DNA of 64,000 bases, taken from contig CAMDAD010000003.1 in the NCBI GenBank assembly GCA_945888515.1, positions 124,001 to 188,000 of the forward strand. Direction: 5' to 3'. Position numbers and translations under genes: made by a program. Below, one piece after another: positions 46,943 through 56,685 of the stretch. Position 1 is the stretch's first letter. Each line of letters opens with the position of its first letter. The DNA is from Akkermansia muciniphila. Lineage in GTDB: Bacteria > Verrucomicrobiota > Verrucomicrobiia > Verrucomicrobiales > Akkermansiaceae. The notes beneath the pieces were generated by a model. It was given only the letters and a program-made list of their open reading frames with translations. It made no database searches and was not told the origin of the DNA.

Positions 46943-49900
46943 TTATTGAGCAGCTGGAGCATCCAGATGCAAAGCTTTTTCTGCCGCTTTTCTCCCGATG
47001 AGAAAAAAGACTGCAGGGGTAACGACAAGGTCGAGAAGGGTCGAGGATAGGAGGCCGCCGACGATGGCCACAGCGACTGGGTGAAGAATTTCCTTGCCGG
47101 GATCACTCGGCGCGAGCACCAGGGGGATGAGCGCGATGCCAGCAGAGAGCGCCGTCATCAGAACGGGAACGAGCCGCTCCAGGGTGCCGCGAGTGATGAG
47201 CTGAATTCCGAACACCTCACCCTCGTGTCGCATCAGATGAAGGTAGTGCGAGATCATCATAATGCCATTGCGCGCGGCGACTCCGCCCACGGCGATGAAG
47301 CCGACGAGAGTGGCGACGCTGATGTTATCAACAACGCGCCAAGTGAATGCGAGCGCTCCGGCCAGTGCGAGTGGAAGATTGAGCATCACCTGAAGGGAAA
47401 GGGAAATGCTACGGAAGTAACTTGTGAGCAGGACAGCAATGACGATAGCGACAATGACAAAAAGGATGAGGATGCGTTTGGACGCCTGCTGTCGCGCTAA
47501 GTATTCGCCTTCAAAGCGGAGGGTATAGCCGTGAGGTAGATTGACTTGATCTGCCACGACCCGTTGCCAGTTTTTTACGAGTGACTCAAGATCGCGTTCA
47601 CTGGTATTGGCACCGATGACGATTCGCCGTTGGCCGTTTTCACGGTTGATGACATTGGGGCCATTGACCTCGTGGACATCGGCGACAAGGGAAAGCGGGA
47701 TGTGACGGCCGTCGGGTGTTTGGATGAGGAGTTCACTCATTTTTTCCGGCCAAGTGCGCCAAGTTTCAGGAAGGCGCATGACAAGGTCAACGGTGACTTC
47801 CCCTTCGCGAAGTTCGCCAAGTATCGTGCCGCCTAACAATCGAGAGACTTGACGATTGATCTCTCCGGCAGCGAGACCCTCGACGCGGGCGCGGCTGCGA
47901 TTGACTTCGATGCGGATTTGCGGGATGGGCACTTGGGCCTCTAGGTTGACATCGGTGAGGCCAGCAATCGATTGCCCAGCCTCTTTGACCTGCGCGCCGA
48001 GACTGCGCAACATTTCCAGATCGGGGCCGTAGATCTTCACCGCGATTTTGGCAGAGACACCACTGAGCATGTGGCTAAGGCGATGCCCGATGGGTTGGCC
48101 GACGTTGACGAAGGTGCCGGGGATGCCTTTGAGTGTTTCGCGGATTTCAGCAAAGACCACTTCGCGGTCGCGACCATCTTGATAAAACTCCACATCAAAT
48201 TCATTTACGGAAACTGGCATGACGTGGTCATCGCGTTCGGCGCGACCCGCGCGGCGACCGACGGATTTCACTTCAGGAATTTCCAATAAGAGCTCGACCG
48301 CTTTTTCGCCGACTTGATTGGATTGTTGTAACGAGCTTCCCGGAGCGCTTGCGAAGGAAATCGTAGCACTACCCTCGTTGAAGGTCGGCAGGAATTCCTT
48401 ACCCATACCAGGGTAAAGCATGGCGGCACCTATCACGAGAAGAATGACAACTGCAATCACGACAAGAGGCGCGGCAAATGCGGCGCGAAGAAAAGTGGCT
48501 TGGGTGAAATTTTTAAGAGCTTTTACAAGAATCCCATCGCGGTGTTCCCGGCCTTCTTTCGGCTTCAATAGAAACGAACAAAGCACAGGGATCACTGTGA
48601 GTGACACGACAAAAGACGCGATCATGCTGACGATGGTAGCAATCGCAATCGGTTGGAATAGGCGCCCTTCAAGACCCGCAAGTCCCAGCAGCGGAACAAA
48701 CACCAAAATGATGAGCACTGTGGCGTAAAGAATGCTGGAACGCACTTCACTGGAAGCGGAGGCGATGACTTCGAGCCGGGGTCGCGGCACTGCGAGAGTC
48801 GCGTTTTCTCGAAGTCGTCGGAAGACATTTTCGACATCGACAATGGCGTCATCGACCACCATGCCGATGGCGACGGCAATGCCGCCGAGAGTCATGCTAT
48901 TGACGCTGACACCAAGCCATTGAAAAGTGAGTAAAGTGATCGCAAAAGAGAGCGGAATCGCGGTAAGAGTGATCAAAGTGGTGCGCAAGTTGAGCAGAAA
49001 TAGAAATAAGACGATCGTTACCATGATGGCGCCATCACGGATGGCCTCTTTCAGATTCCCGACGGCACTCTCTATGAAATCTCCTTGCCGGAAAAGGATT
49101 TCAGCGTCCACGCTGGCGGGGAAACTTGGTCGAAGCTCTGCTAAAGTTTTTTCGATTTCGGCCGTGAGCTTGAGCGTATCGAAGCCCGGCGCCTTATCGA
49201 TGCTTAGAATGACGCCGAGCGCTTCCTGTGTATCGCCTTTTTCCTTGAGGGCCATGGCCGCATCGCCGCGCATGGTAGCGACACCAAAGGTAACTACTGC
49301 GACATCAGAAATGGCGATGATGCGATCGCCGATGCGTTTGATCGGAGTGGCCGCAATGTCGGCGGGATCAACTGTCATGGCGAGATTGCGCACCATGATT
49401 TCGCGTGGACCGGATTGAAGGTAGCCGCTCGTGGCATTACCAGCGGAATGAGTCACCGCTGTTTCGAGTTCCTCTAACGAAATATTTTCCGCGCGCATTT
49501 TCATCGGATCGGGCTGGACGTGGACTTGTTTCACGCCACCTCCAATGGCGAGAACTTCCGCAACGCCGGGAGTGCTTTGCAATCGGCGGGCAACATTCCA
49601 CTCAGCGAAGCTTCGCAGATCCATCGGCGCGATGGACTGATCCGATGAACGCAGTCCGACGAGTAGAATTTCGCCCATCAGCGAGGATACGGGTGTCATG
49701 CCTGAGCGAGTGTTTTCTGGCAACTTTACCGCTTGGAGTCGTTCTTGTACTTGCTGCCGAGCTTTATAAATGTCCGTGCCCCAAGCGAATTCCACGAAGA
49801 CGAGAGAGAGTCCGACGTCAGAATTCGAGCGCAGCCGATCGAGGCCGCCGACTCCCAGCAGTGAATTTTCCAAGGGGCGGGTGACAAGCGTTTCGACCTC

Positions 49901-50077
49901 TTCTGGAGCGAGCCCCGGAGCTTCTGTCAAGATCGTGACCGTGGGTTTGGTCATGTCTGGCAGAACTTCGACGGGAAGCTGTGTCGCAGTGCGCAGTCCA
50001 AGAAGCAGAATCAGCAACGCTACAGCGATGACGATTGCTCGGTTCTGGAGCGAAACTCGGATCAGGTGATTGAGCAT
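46943..50077 (-). CDS. Heavy-metal RND efflux pump (CzcA/CusA family)
   Basis: 1044 residues. Twelve transmembrane helices in two similar halves, with the first big loop after LPVEVLPDMTKPTVTILTEA. The HME subfamily signature GMVVDDAIVDVENVFRRL lies near the fourth to fifth helix and an equivalent (GGVAARNGIMMISHYLHLMR) in the second half. Pore-domain residues such as the acidic and methionine sites cannot be assigned with certainty, so the metal (Cu/Ag or Co/Zn/Cd) is open. Proton-driven pump in a tripartite envelope complex with the adaptor and outer-membrane factor encoded upstream. Confidence 0.92.
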   Translation of the reverse strand: MLNHLIRVSLQNRAIVIAVALLILLLGLRTATQLPVEVLPDMTKPTVTILTEAPGLAPEEVETLVTRPLENSLLGVGGLDRLRSNSDVGLSLVFVEFAWGTDIYKARQQVQERLQAVKLPENTRSGMTPVSSLMGEILLVGLRSSDQSIAPMDLRSFAEWNVARRLQSTPGVAEVLAIGGGVKQVHVQPDPMKMRAENISLEELETAVTHSAGNATSGYLQSGPREIMVRNLAMTVDPADIAATPIKRIGDRIIAISDVAVVTFGVATMRGDAAMALKEKGDTQEALGVILSIDKAPGFDTLKLTAEIEKTLAELRPSFPASVDAEILFRQGDFIESAVGNLKEAIRDGAIMVTIVLFLFLLNLRTTLITLTAIPLSFAITLLTFQWLGVSVNSMTLGGIAVAIGMVVDDAIVDVENVFRRLRENATLAVPRPRLEVIASASSEVRSSILYATVLIILVFVPLLGLAGLEGRLFQPIAIATIVSMIASFVVSLTVIPVLCSFLLKPKEGREHRDGILVKALKNFTQATFLRAAFAAPLVVIAVVILLVIGAAMLYPGMGKEFLPTFNEGSATISFASAPGSSLQQSNQVGEKAVELLLEIPEVKSVGRRAGRAERDDHVMPVSVNEFDVEFYQDGRDREVVFAEIRETLKGIPGTFVNVGQPIGHRLSHMLSGVSAKIAVKIYGPDLEMLRSLGAQVKEAGQSIAGLTDVNLEAQVPIPQIRIEVNRSRARVEGLAAGEINRQVSRLLGGTILGELREGEVTVDLVMRLPETWRTWPEKMSELLIQTPDGRHIPLSLVADVHEVNGPNVINRENGQRRIVIGANTSERDLESLVKNWQRVVADQVNLPHGYTLRFEGEYLARQQASKRILILFVIVAIVIAVLLTSYFRSISLSLQVMLNLPLALAGALAFTWRVVDNISVATLVGFIAVGGVAARNGIMMISHYLHLMRHEGEVFGIQLITRGTLERLVPVLMTALSAGIALIPLVLAPSDPGKEILHPVAVAIVGGLLSSTLLDLVVTPAVFFLIGRKAAEKALHLDAPAAQ

Positions 50078-50138
50078 ATTGAGGAAATTGACTAATGACA
50101 GCAGTGATCAAGAAGTGAGAGAGTGTTCGAACAAACGA

Positions 50139-51263
50139 TCATACTCCTTCTTGTTTTTTGGGTTTGCGTGTGATGGACATGACGATCAGTAGAAACACGA
50201 GAACAGCGCAGGTGATCGAGAGATAGAAAACCATTGCGTTTTCGTTAGAGTGTTTGTGATCCTGATTGGGTCCGTGCTCGGAGGCAGCGATGTCCTCCTC
50301 ACTCATCTCAGTACCGTCCTCGTTATGAGGGTGGCCGTGGGCGGCATCGAGCGCCTCTTTGAGAGAAGCACTGCCTTTTCCTGCGAAAGATAAAGCGTAG
50401 GCTCCCTTCACCACGACTTCATCTCCTGGAAAAAGACCCGAAATGATTTCTACGCGCTCGTCGGTGATTTCCCCTACTCCTACAGGAACGCGAACGAAAG
50501 TATGTTCTAGTTCATAGTCTTTGATGAAAACAAAACGATTGGAGCGATCGCCTTGTAGGGCCAGGCGTGGAAGGCTGAGCACGTTTTCGCGCCGGGAGGT
50601 GATCAGGGAAACCTCCGCACGCATGCCAGGGCGAAGCGCCATCTGCGGATTCGACAATGGGAAAATGGCATCAACCGTACCGGGAATTTTCTGCTCACTC
50701 GTCCCGAGGCGAAGAAACGTAGATGCATGTTCTTTTTCACTTGAAGCGAAAATGTTTACTGTAGCGGAGAGACCATCCTTGAGCAATGTGGCCTGGTGTT
50801 GCGGCACACGGGCGACAACCCATACAGTTGTTAGATCGAGAATTTCCATCAGAGGTTGATCGGGTGCGACGGGTGCGCCGAGATGTCCCTCTGATTCTGT
50901 AACGAGTCCATCCGCAGGTGCTAGCAGATCGATGATGGGAGGGGGATCGCCTGGTTGACGGCTTTCCATCCGCAGCAAAACATCACCTTTTTTGACAAAC
51001 TCCCCTTTATGAGCTCGCACTTCGACAATTTTCCCAGAAACGCGACTAGAAAGAACCGAGTGACTGGCACAAGTATGCTCGATTTCGCCGAGAACAGAAA
51101 CCGTTCGTTCGAATGTTGATTCCTCGACGGCGACTGATTCAATGCCGAGATTTTTCACACCAACAGCATCGAGGACAACGATGTTTTGATTCCGTGTCGG
51201 AGTTTGTGCGACGACGGAGAGAGCAAGAAGATAACTAATAACGACAGAGAAATAGTAGTTCAT
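50139..51263 (-). CDS. RND periplasmic adaptor (CzcB/CusB-like)
   Basis: 374 residues: signal peptide (YYFSVVISYLLALSVVAQ), HlyD-like barrel-sandwich (VSGKIVEVRAHKGEFVKKGD, then GDPPPIIDLLAPADGLVTES), beta-barrel and membrane-proximal domains (SNRFVFIKDYELEHTFVRVP, GDEVVVKGAYALSFAGKG). The C terminus has His/Asp/Glu-rich stretch (HGHPHNEDGTEMSEED...HGPNQDHKHSNE) and one late hydrophobic helix, a metal-binding, membrane-anchoring tail not usual in CusB. Links pump and outer-membrane channel. Confidence 0.9.
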   Translation of the reverse strand: MNYYFSVVISYLLALSVVAQTPTRNQNIVVLDAVGVKNLGIESVAVEESTFERTVSVLGEIEHTCASHSVLSSRVSGKIVEVRAHKGEFVKKGDVLLRMESRQPGDPPPIIDLLAPADGLVTESEGHLGAPVAPDQPLMEILDLTTVWVVARVPQHQATLLKDGLSATVNIFASSEKEHASTFLRLGTSEQKIPGTVDAIFPLSNPQMALRPGMRAEVSLITSRRENVLSLPRLALQGDRSNRFVFIKDYELEHTFVRVPVGVGEITDERVEIISGLFPGDEVVVKGAYALSFAGKGSASLKEALDAAHGHPHNEDGTEMSEEDIAASEHGPNQDHKHSNENAMVFYLSITCAVLVFLLIVMSITRKPKKQEGV

Positions 51264-51275
51264 AAGGTCAAAAAA

Positions 51276-52490
51276 TTAGGGTTGTGCGGCGCGCGCGCTT
51301 TCGCTGCGGATGCGGGACTGGTGGTAAGAGCTGCGGGCGTCGATACGCGCTAGCGTGAGTTGTCGTTTCTGCGCACGTGCCCGAAAGATAGTGGCCAGCT
51401 CTCCTTGCCCGCCAGCATAGGCTTGCTGCGCCAGTTTGAGTTGTTCTTCGGCGAGTGGCAGAAGTTCGCCCGTGATTTGTTGATCGAGTTTTTTCCACTC
51501 GCGCATTTCCGCCGTCGCGCCGCTGGCCTCATTTTGCGCCTGAGAGATAATCGCTTGGGCCTCGCGCTCGCGGCGCTCCACACCCGCTTTGGCTGCGGCG
51601 ATGTTGCCAGAATTATCATCCCAAAATGGTAGAGGGATGCTCAATTGGAAGCCGAGCATTACGTCGCTGCGATACCCCTGAGGCGCATCTTCCATGCGCA
51701 TGCCAGAAAGATACACGCCGGCCTCTAGATCATCAAAGCGGCTGGCAAGTTCACACTGCACCGTATTGCGGGCCCGCAGGACCTCGCGCAGGGCTTGCTG
51801 GTAATCCGCGCGCTGGGAGATATTTCCTGATGCGGCATCATGCAGAGCAGGCAGCTCGCCTCCGGCACTGATCGTGTCGGCAGGCTGCATTCCTAACAGT
51901 TTTTTCAAGGAGGTAAACAAGGCCACCTCCTGAGCATCGAGTTGCTTTTGTTCGATGAGCAAGCTGGCGGCATCGAGTTTCGCTTGGGCGGCATCAAGCG
52001 CCGATGCCTCAGCGCGTTGTTGATTTTTTTTCACCTCTTCTGCAAAGGCTTCAGCCTCCACTTGTTGTGCGACCATGCACTGACGGCGGCTTTTGAGAGC
52101 AAGCGCTTGGATAAAAATCAGACGTGCCTCCGTGATGAGTTCCTGCTCGGCACGCCGTATCTCCCACTCTGCCGCTTCAAGGCTAGATTTGCTGATTTCC
52201 TTTTCCCATGTGAGCCGCTGGGTGATGGGGAAGGAACGCGACATGCCAAGTTTTACTTGCCCCTCGCGCATATCAGGAGTTTGCTCCCACTGCCAATCCA
52301 CTCGGGGTCGCGAGGGACGTCCGGCTTGTTGCCACTTACCCAACGCTTCTTGGATTTTCCAGCGCGCGGCCTTCAAATCGGGATTTTGCTCATGAATGCG
52401 CAGTGCCAAAGATGCTTCGGTGAGAATCAAGGTCGGTTCCGCAACAGCAGAACAGACGCAGAGAAAGAAAAAAAGAATACAACGTATCAT
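51276..52490 (-). CDS. Outer-membrane efflux protein (TolC/CzcC family)
   Basis: 404 residues with a signal peptide (MIRCILFFFLCVCSAVAEP). Long helices with OEP-type repeats (ALGKWQQAGRPSRPRVDWQW, KQLDAQEVALFTSLKKLLGM, LAEEQLKLAQQAYAGGQGEL) and a beta stretch (GFQLSIPLPFWDDNSGNIAA). Outer-membrane channel of the efflux complex. 12 bp upstream of the adaptor gene. Confidence 0.9.
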   Translation of the reverse strand: MIRCILFFFLCVCSAVAEPTLILTEASLALRIHEQNPDLKAARWKIQEALGKWQQAGRPSRPRVDWQWEQTPDMREGQVKLGMSRSFPITQRLTWEKEISKSSLEAAEWEIRRAEQELITEARLIFIQALALKSRRQCMVAQQVEAEAFAEEVKKNQQRAEASALDAAQAKLDAASLLIEQKQLDAQEVALFTSLKKLLGMQPADTISAGGELPALHDAASGNISQRADYQQALREVLRARNTVQCELASRFDDLEAGVYLSGMRMEDAPQGYRSDVMLGFQLSIPLPFWDDNSGNIAAAKAGVERREREAQAIISQAQNEASGATAEMREWKKLDQQITGELLPLAEEQLKLAQQAYAGGQGELATIFRARAQKRQLTLARIDARSSYHQSRIRSESARAAQP

Positions 52491-52576
52491 ACAAAAAAAT
52501 GAGTGGAAAAAATATGCGGGAGCTCACGCGCAGAGGCGTGGTGCTGATGCGTGTACGCAATAAGGCGTACGATTTC

Positions 52577-52909
52577 TCACCCAATAATGGGGGGCACATC
52601 CAGAACGTAGACTGGATCATCCGGTAGGTCCCAATCGCAACGCTCTGGTTGCGGGGAACGATTGCCTGATATCAGGGCGATGCTCACTTCCGGAAAATCC
52701 GGTAAGCAAAAAACAGGCTGGGAACAGGCGCACTGGTGATGATGATGGTGCGAGTCGTGAGAAGAAGTGGGACCATCGTCCCCATGTTCATGGTCGTGCT
52801 CGCATAGTTCGTGACTAATGTCATGCATCACCGCATGCAGATCAGCAACGCGCATCCCCACACCCAGGAAGGTGAGTAGAAGGAACAGCACTCGGAACAG
52901 ATGCATCAC
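52577..52909 (-). CDS. Small His-rich exported protein leading the efflux locus
   Basis: 110 residues with an N-terminal hydrophobic signal (LFRVLFLLLTFLGVGMR). Then HDISHELCEHDHEHGDDG, a run of histidines (HDSHHHHHQCACSQPVFC) and an acidic tail. Very likely binds divalent or Cu/Ag/Zn ions in the periplasm. It lies 86 bp upstream of the channel gene on the same strand, so it is probably the first gene of the locus and serves as a sponge or sensor. Confidence 0.75.
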   Translation of the reverse strand: MMHLFRVLFLLLTFLGVGMRVADLHAVMHDISHELCEHDHEHGDDGPTSSHDSHHHHHQCACSQPVFCLPDFPEVSIALISGNRSPQPERCDWDLPDDPVYVLDVPPIIG

Positions 52910-52953
52910 GTGTGGAACCTAAAGCATGGGAGCGATCTGTCAAGCGAAAAGCC

Positions 52954-54564
52954 TCAGTTGTCAACATACTCGATTTTGACCCGCGCGAAACGGCGCGCTC
53001 TCGTGGCGGTATTTTCCTGATCCGTTATCTTGAGAACCTCCCACTCATCACTGATCGCAATGATGGCAGGAGTATTGGTAGCGGCTGACCAATCCGTGAG
53101 ACTGTCGGAAAACTGGGGAATATAGGTCAGACCGCTGTCGGACGCGAGACGGCGACGGTATTGAATGGAAAGCGCGCTGGGCGAGTTGCCGAGGGTGATC
53201 TCCGGCCACGACGGTTCAGTCGTAAATTTCAGAGGATCTAGACCGAAGGCGAAACAGGTGAGATTATCGACGCCGTCACCATTCGCGTCTTCACTCAGAT
53301 CAACCTGATGACTGAAAGGTCTGATGGTTTCATAAGCCCAACGCCAGTAGGCACCACCACCACTGACCACGATACTAGCATCACCGGCCGGTGTTTCCAA
53401 CGTACCATAAGCACCGTAGGAAGAGCTATTGAGCGCGCGATCTCTCAGCAATAGATTGACGGAATACGTCTCGCTAGGATACTCCCGAGGCAACGCCACA
53501 CTCCCCGACCATGTTCCACTTGTCAGAGTCCCCGAAGTGAGGCTCACGGGCAACTGATAGTCCAACGCGGTGTTGAACGGATGATACAACCAGATCTCCA
53601 CCTGATCGACTCCGCTGACTGCATCGGTGATCGTGGCACTGACACTGATGGTAACTGGGCCGTTATTGACATTGGCATTGCTCGGCGTGATCGAAAATGC
53701 CGTCAACTCGGGCGCTGTGGTGTCACTGACACCGGAATTGCTCACGGTTAATGCAGGTAACAGAGCGCTACTGAGCAAGTGAGGTCGTCCAGAATTAGTG
53801 CCTCCAAAAAGTAGTGGGATACCACTTTGTGGGTTCAGTGTGACCAGTGGATTCCATGAGCCTGCTTGCGAAAATTGCGGGATGATGCAGGAGACGATAG
53901 CATTAGCGCTGTTGCTGATATATGACGCGATATTGGTGTTAGGAATGTTTACTTCTACTAGTGAAGGCCGGAGAAATCCTAATGCAGCGGAACCCTGAAT
54001 GCTGGAAGTCCCAGTAACGGAAATGGATGCTGTCAGCGTGACACTTGCATTCGTTGCATTAATCGCAACAGGAGTATAAGTAATACCACTAGGCCAGTGA
54101 CTCGGCGAGGCATCGCTGCCCGTGGTGATATTCAACTGTATGTCGCCCTGTTCACCGCGATAGCCACCGATTTGCAGGTAATACGTGGTATTGGCCGTGG
54201 CGAGAAAGGTGAGGCTGCTGGTGACTTCGTCATCCTTTGCATCGTCGTTATAACCAAGCATGGCACCGTTAAGCTCGTTGGCACTGTTGATTTTGAGTAC
54301 CGTATCGATGGCACTGCCGCTAGTATCAACGCGCGCCCATCCGCTAGTGGGACAAGTCCACTCCCACCAGATCGTCGCACCGATGAGTCCGCTGAGTGTA
54401 TTTTCATTTGTCTGTGTGCTGGCTCCGAAATTGCTACTGGAGGCAGTATAAGAGGCGACGCCGCCAAGCTTGATGCTCTTATTAAAGTCGTCATTCACTG
54501 GTTCACTCTGCGCGGCCAGCGGCAGGGTGAGTGCGATCAAACAGAAGCGAAGACAGTTTTTCAT
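52954..54564 (-). CDS. Exported PPC-domain protein
   Basis: 536 residues from ATG 54564, giving signal MKNCLRFCLIALTLPLAAQS. The first ~130 residues form a PPC (prepeptidase C-terminal)-like jelly-roll (NDDFNKSIKLGGVASYTASS, ATIWWEWTCPTSGWARVDTS, TTYYLQIGGYRGEQGDIQLN). The middle has bacterial Ig-like strands (VSATITDAVSGVDQVEIWLY). The last part carries DANGDGVDNLTCFAFGLDPL, a verrucomicrobial repeat-like tail usually found in large secreted proteins, possibly dockerin-like. No catalytic site seen; adhesion or binding is plausible. Confidence 0.7.
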   Translation of the reverse strand: MKNCLRFCLIALTLPLAAQSEPVNDDFNKSIKLGGVASYTASSSNFGASTQTNENTLSGLIGATIWWEWTCPTSGWARVDTSGSAIDTVLKINSANELNGAMLGYNDDAKDDEVTSSLTFLATANTTYYLQIGGYRGEQGDIQLNITTGSDASPSHWPSGITYTPVAINATNASVTLTASISVTGTSSIQGSAALGFLRPSLVEVNIPNTNIASYISNSANAIVSCIIPQFSQAGSWNPLVTLNPQSGIPLLFGGTNSGRPHLLSSALLPALTVSNSGVSDTTAPELTAFSITPSNANVNNGPVTISVSATITDAVSGVDQVEIWLYHPFNTALDYQLPVSLTSGTLTSGTWSGSVALPREYPSETYSVNLLLRDRALNSSSYGAYGTLETPAGDASIVVSGGGAYWRWAYETIRPFSHQVDLSEDANGDGVDNLTCFAFGLDPLKFTTEPSWPEITLGNSPSALSIQYRRRLASDSGLTYIPQFSDSLTDWSAATNTPAIIAISDEWEVLKITDQENTATRARRFARVKIEYVDN

Positions 54565-54626
54565 TGATGAGAGAATCAAGCCGCTTCGTTACTCTGTGTC
54601 AAGCGACGATACAAAATGACAGGCCA

Positions 54627-55184
54627 TCAAACAGGTGTCGACGCCTGAAAGAGCAAGATGGCTGAGCCTCCGTAATGACGTCGATCGATGAGTGTCCAGT
54701 CGGGATGTTCCGGAGTGGCGGTGGTTTTAGAGATTTCAGCATAAAACAGACCGTCTTTTTCCAAACGTGGCAGCAGCAATCCCGTGGAAAAGAGCTTGCT
54801 GATGTGCTCGGTATCCAGCGGATGTTTCGCGTAAGGAGGATCGGCAAAAATTAGATCGTAGCGATGCTGGTCTTTTTTCAGAAAAGATAGCACTTCGGAC
54901 TGGATCACACGACCACCGCCAAGTCGGGTGGTTTCCAGATTTTGGCGGATGATTTTGATAGCCTGATGGCTTTGATCGACAAACACGCAGGAACTAGCAC
55001 CGCGGCTGAGCGCTTCGAGTCCCAACGCACCCGAGCCGGCAAACAAATCGATCATGCGTGCGTCGATGATTCGCTCGCCCAGAATGGAGAACATCGCCTG
55101 TCGGACGAAGTCGGTGGTCGGCCGTGCGACATCGTGCGGCACTTTGATGGCCATGCGGCCTGCGGATCCGGCGATGATTCTCAT
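54627..55184 (-). CDS. rsmD: 16S rRNA (guanine966-N2)-methyltransferase
   Basis: 185 residues from ATG 55184. SAM site MIDLFAGSGALGLEALSRG and catalytic DLIFADPPYAKHPL (DPPY motif). N-terminal GRMAIKVPHDVARPTTDFVR matches the rsmD start. It modifies G966 of 16S rRNA. The start overlaps the upstream gene by 4 bp (ATGA), so expression is coupled to the exported unknown. Confidence 0.93.
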   Translation of the reverse strand: MRIIAGSAGRMAIKVPHDVARPTTDFVRQAMFSILGERIIDARMIDLFAGSGALGLEALSRGASSCVFVDQSHQAIKIIRQNLETTRLGGGRVIQSEVLSFLKKDQHRYDLIFADPPYAKHPLDTEHISKLFSTGLLLPRLEKDGLFYAEISKTTATPEHPDWTLIDRRHYGGSAILLFQASTPV

Positions 55185-55738
55185 GAAGCGAGCGAGGTGA
55201 ATGATTGCAAGAAGTTGTGCAGTTTGCAGGGATCGTGCCAGTTTTTTCCCTGATCTAACGAAAGGATTACTTGTTCGAAATTTCCTCCGCACACCAGAGC
55301 GAGCCATGTTCTATCTTCGCTTACTATGTTCTGAAAAGAAAGAGCTGGCAGGCAAGTGATGCGCGTTGCGAAAAGACAGGCATCACCCATGGTGCGTGAG
55401 TCACGAATCCACAAACGCCACGCGTCAGGAATGCGCAAGCAATGAACAAAATGCAACAGCTCTTCCTTTGAATGCGATGTTCCGGAAGTTTCCGCACGTA
55501 GGTCATCAATCCACAGAAGCCCGCCCGATACGCTAGCTGCAACGTTGTTGCATGCACCAAGTGCTGTTTGCTGATCGATTGTCCGCTCTCCATATCCCCT
55601 GCCCCAGCGACTTTGCAATCGGTCCTGGCTCAAAACAAAATATACGATAGATGATGCTAACAAACCAACGATTACCCAGCGTGGCCACCAGCGTCTGCCT
55701 TGCAGCGAACACGGGAGGAAAATCGTCGACATCATCAT
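55181..55738 (-). CDS. Hypothetical membrane-anchored protein
   Basis: 185 residues. One N-terminal helix (WVIVGLLASSIVYFVLSQ) after a basic start, then a Cys-containing, Trp-rich extracytoplasmic part (WLALVCGGNFEQVILSLDQG). Six to seven Cys suggest disulphides. Start within MMM at 55738. Lies between the 257-residue gene (6 bp) and rsmD (4-bp overlap). No family recognised. Confidence 0.65.
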   Translation of the reverse strand: MMMSTIFLPCSLQGRRWWPRWVIVGLLASSIVYFVLSQDRLQSRWGRGYGERTIDQQTALGACNNVAASVSGGLLWIDDLRAETSGTSHSKEELLHFVHCLRIPDAWRLWIRDSRTMGDACLFATRITCLPALSFQNIVSEDRTWLALVCGGNFEQVILSLDQGKNWHDPCKLHNFLQSFTSLAS

Positions 55739-55744
55739 GCGCAG

Positions 55745-56518
55745 TTAGCGTTTTTTAGGCTTGCTTGATTCGCTCGGCGCTACCGCCTGCGGCTTCGACG
55801 GCGCAGTCGTCTTAATCGCGGTGCCTGTCGTCACGGGCACACGGACTACGAGATTTTTGTCAAGCAGCCGAGTGCCTGTCGTCGTCAATTCCTGCGCGCG
55901 ATAGACGATCAAATGAAATTTTTGATCCGCAGTGAGGCCGATGGCAACGTTTTCCTTGAGCTTGGAAAGGCTGGTCTCTTCCTCAAAACGCCACTCCTTG
56001 CCCGTCCAAGCACCGAGAATACTCGAGGGGTCGGCATTGATATCGGGAAGTCGTGTAAGGATGCCATTGGGTGATTTCCAGTTATCTTCCTTCTCGGCGA
56101 AACGCAGTGTGGAAAGCGCACCGGCAGAGCCTGAGGCGATGATATTCCAGCGGCCCTCCGATCCCACGCGCAAAAGCAAGGTGATTTCTTGCGCTGCTTT
56201 GAACTCGCGCTTGGCCCACAAGGCGATGTATTCATCGTATTCCTGTTTGGTCAGACCAAGTTTTTCATGATACGGCAGCGGGACGCCCGGGTTGGTGTTT
56301 TTTGAATACTCCGTGAACCATACTGGATCTTTCTGTGCGGCCTGTTCCACTTTGCTGATGTATTTTTCGATTTCCGCCGGCGGGAGGACCACGATGATTT
56401 CCCCTCGCACTGGTTCTTCGTGCTTCAGAATATCCCTGAACAGGGCGGGCACCTCTTGCGTCCATGCGGTCGATGTGAATAAAAAAAGTGGAGCGATTCG
56501 GGAGAGCAGTTGTTTCAT
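55745..56518 (-). CDS. Exported hypothetical protein, operon start
   Basis: 257 residues from ATG 56518 (signal MKQLLSRIAPLFLFTSTAWT). The longer frame from 56665 would extend past the neighbouring divergent start. Body: PVRGEIIVVLPPAEIEKYIS, LWAKREFKAAQEITLLLRVG, GAWTGKEWRFEEETSLSKLK; the C-terminal tail is Lys/Pro/Ser-rich. No motif identifies its role. First of three minus-strand genes ending in rsmD. Confidence 0.65.
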   Translation of the reverse strand: MKQLLSRIAPLFLFTSTAWTQEVPALFRDILKHEEPVRGEIIVVLPPAEIEKYISKVEQAAQKDPVWFTEYSKNTNPGVPLPYHEKLGLTKQEYDEYIALWAKREFKAAQEITLLLRVGSEGRWNIIASGSAGALSTLRFAEKEDNWKSPNGILTRLPDINADPSSILGAWTGKEWRFEEETSLSKLKENVAIGLTADQKFHLIVYRAQELTTTGTRLLDKNLVVRVPVTTGTAIKTTAPSKPQAVAPSESSKPKKR

Positions 56519-56685
56519 GCGGCAGGTGCTTCGTGTCACAGTGCTATGCTGTAAAATAATAGTGGCAAACTCAAGTGCAAATCGTATCGGACGCCGTGGT
56601 TCCCGAATGGATGATGACAGTTTCCTCACAAAATTTTTCACAATTGCATTGAAAATAGATGGCATTGCGCCTAACTAGCGTGGCT

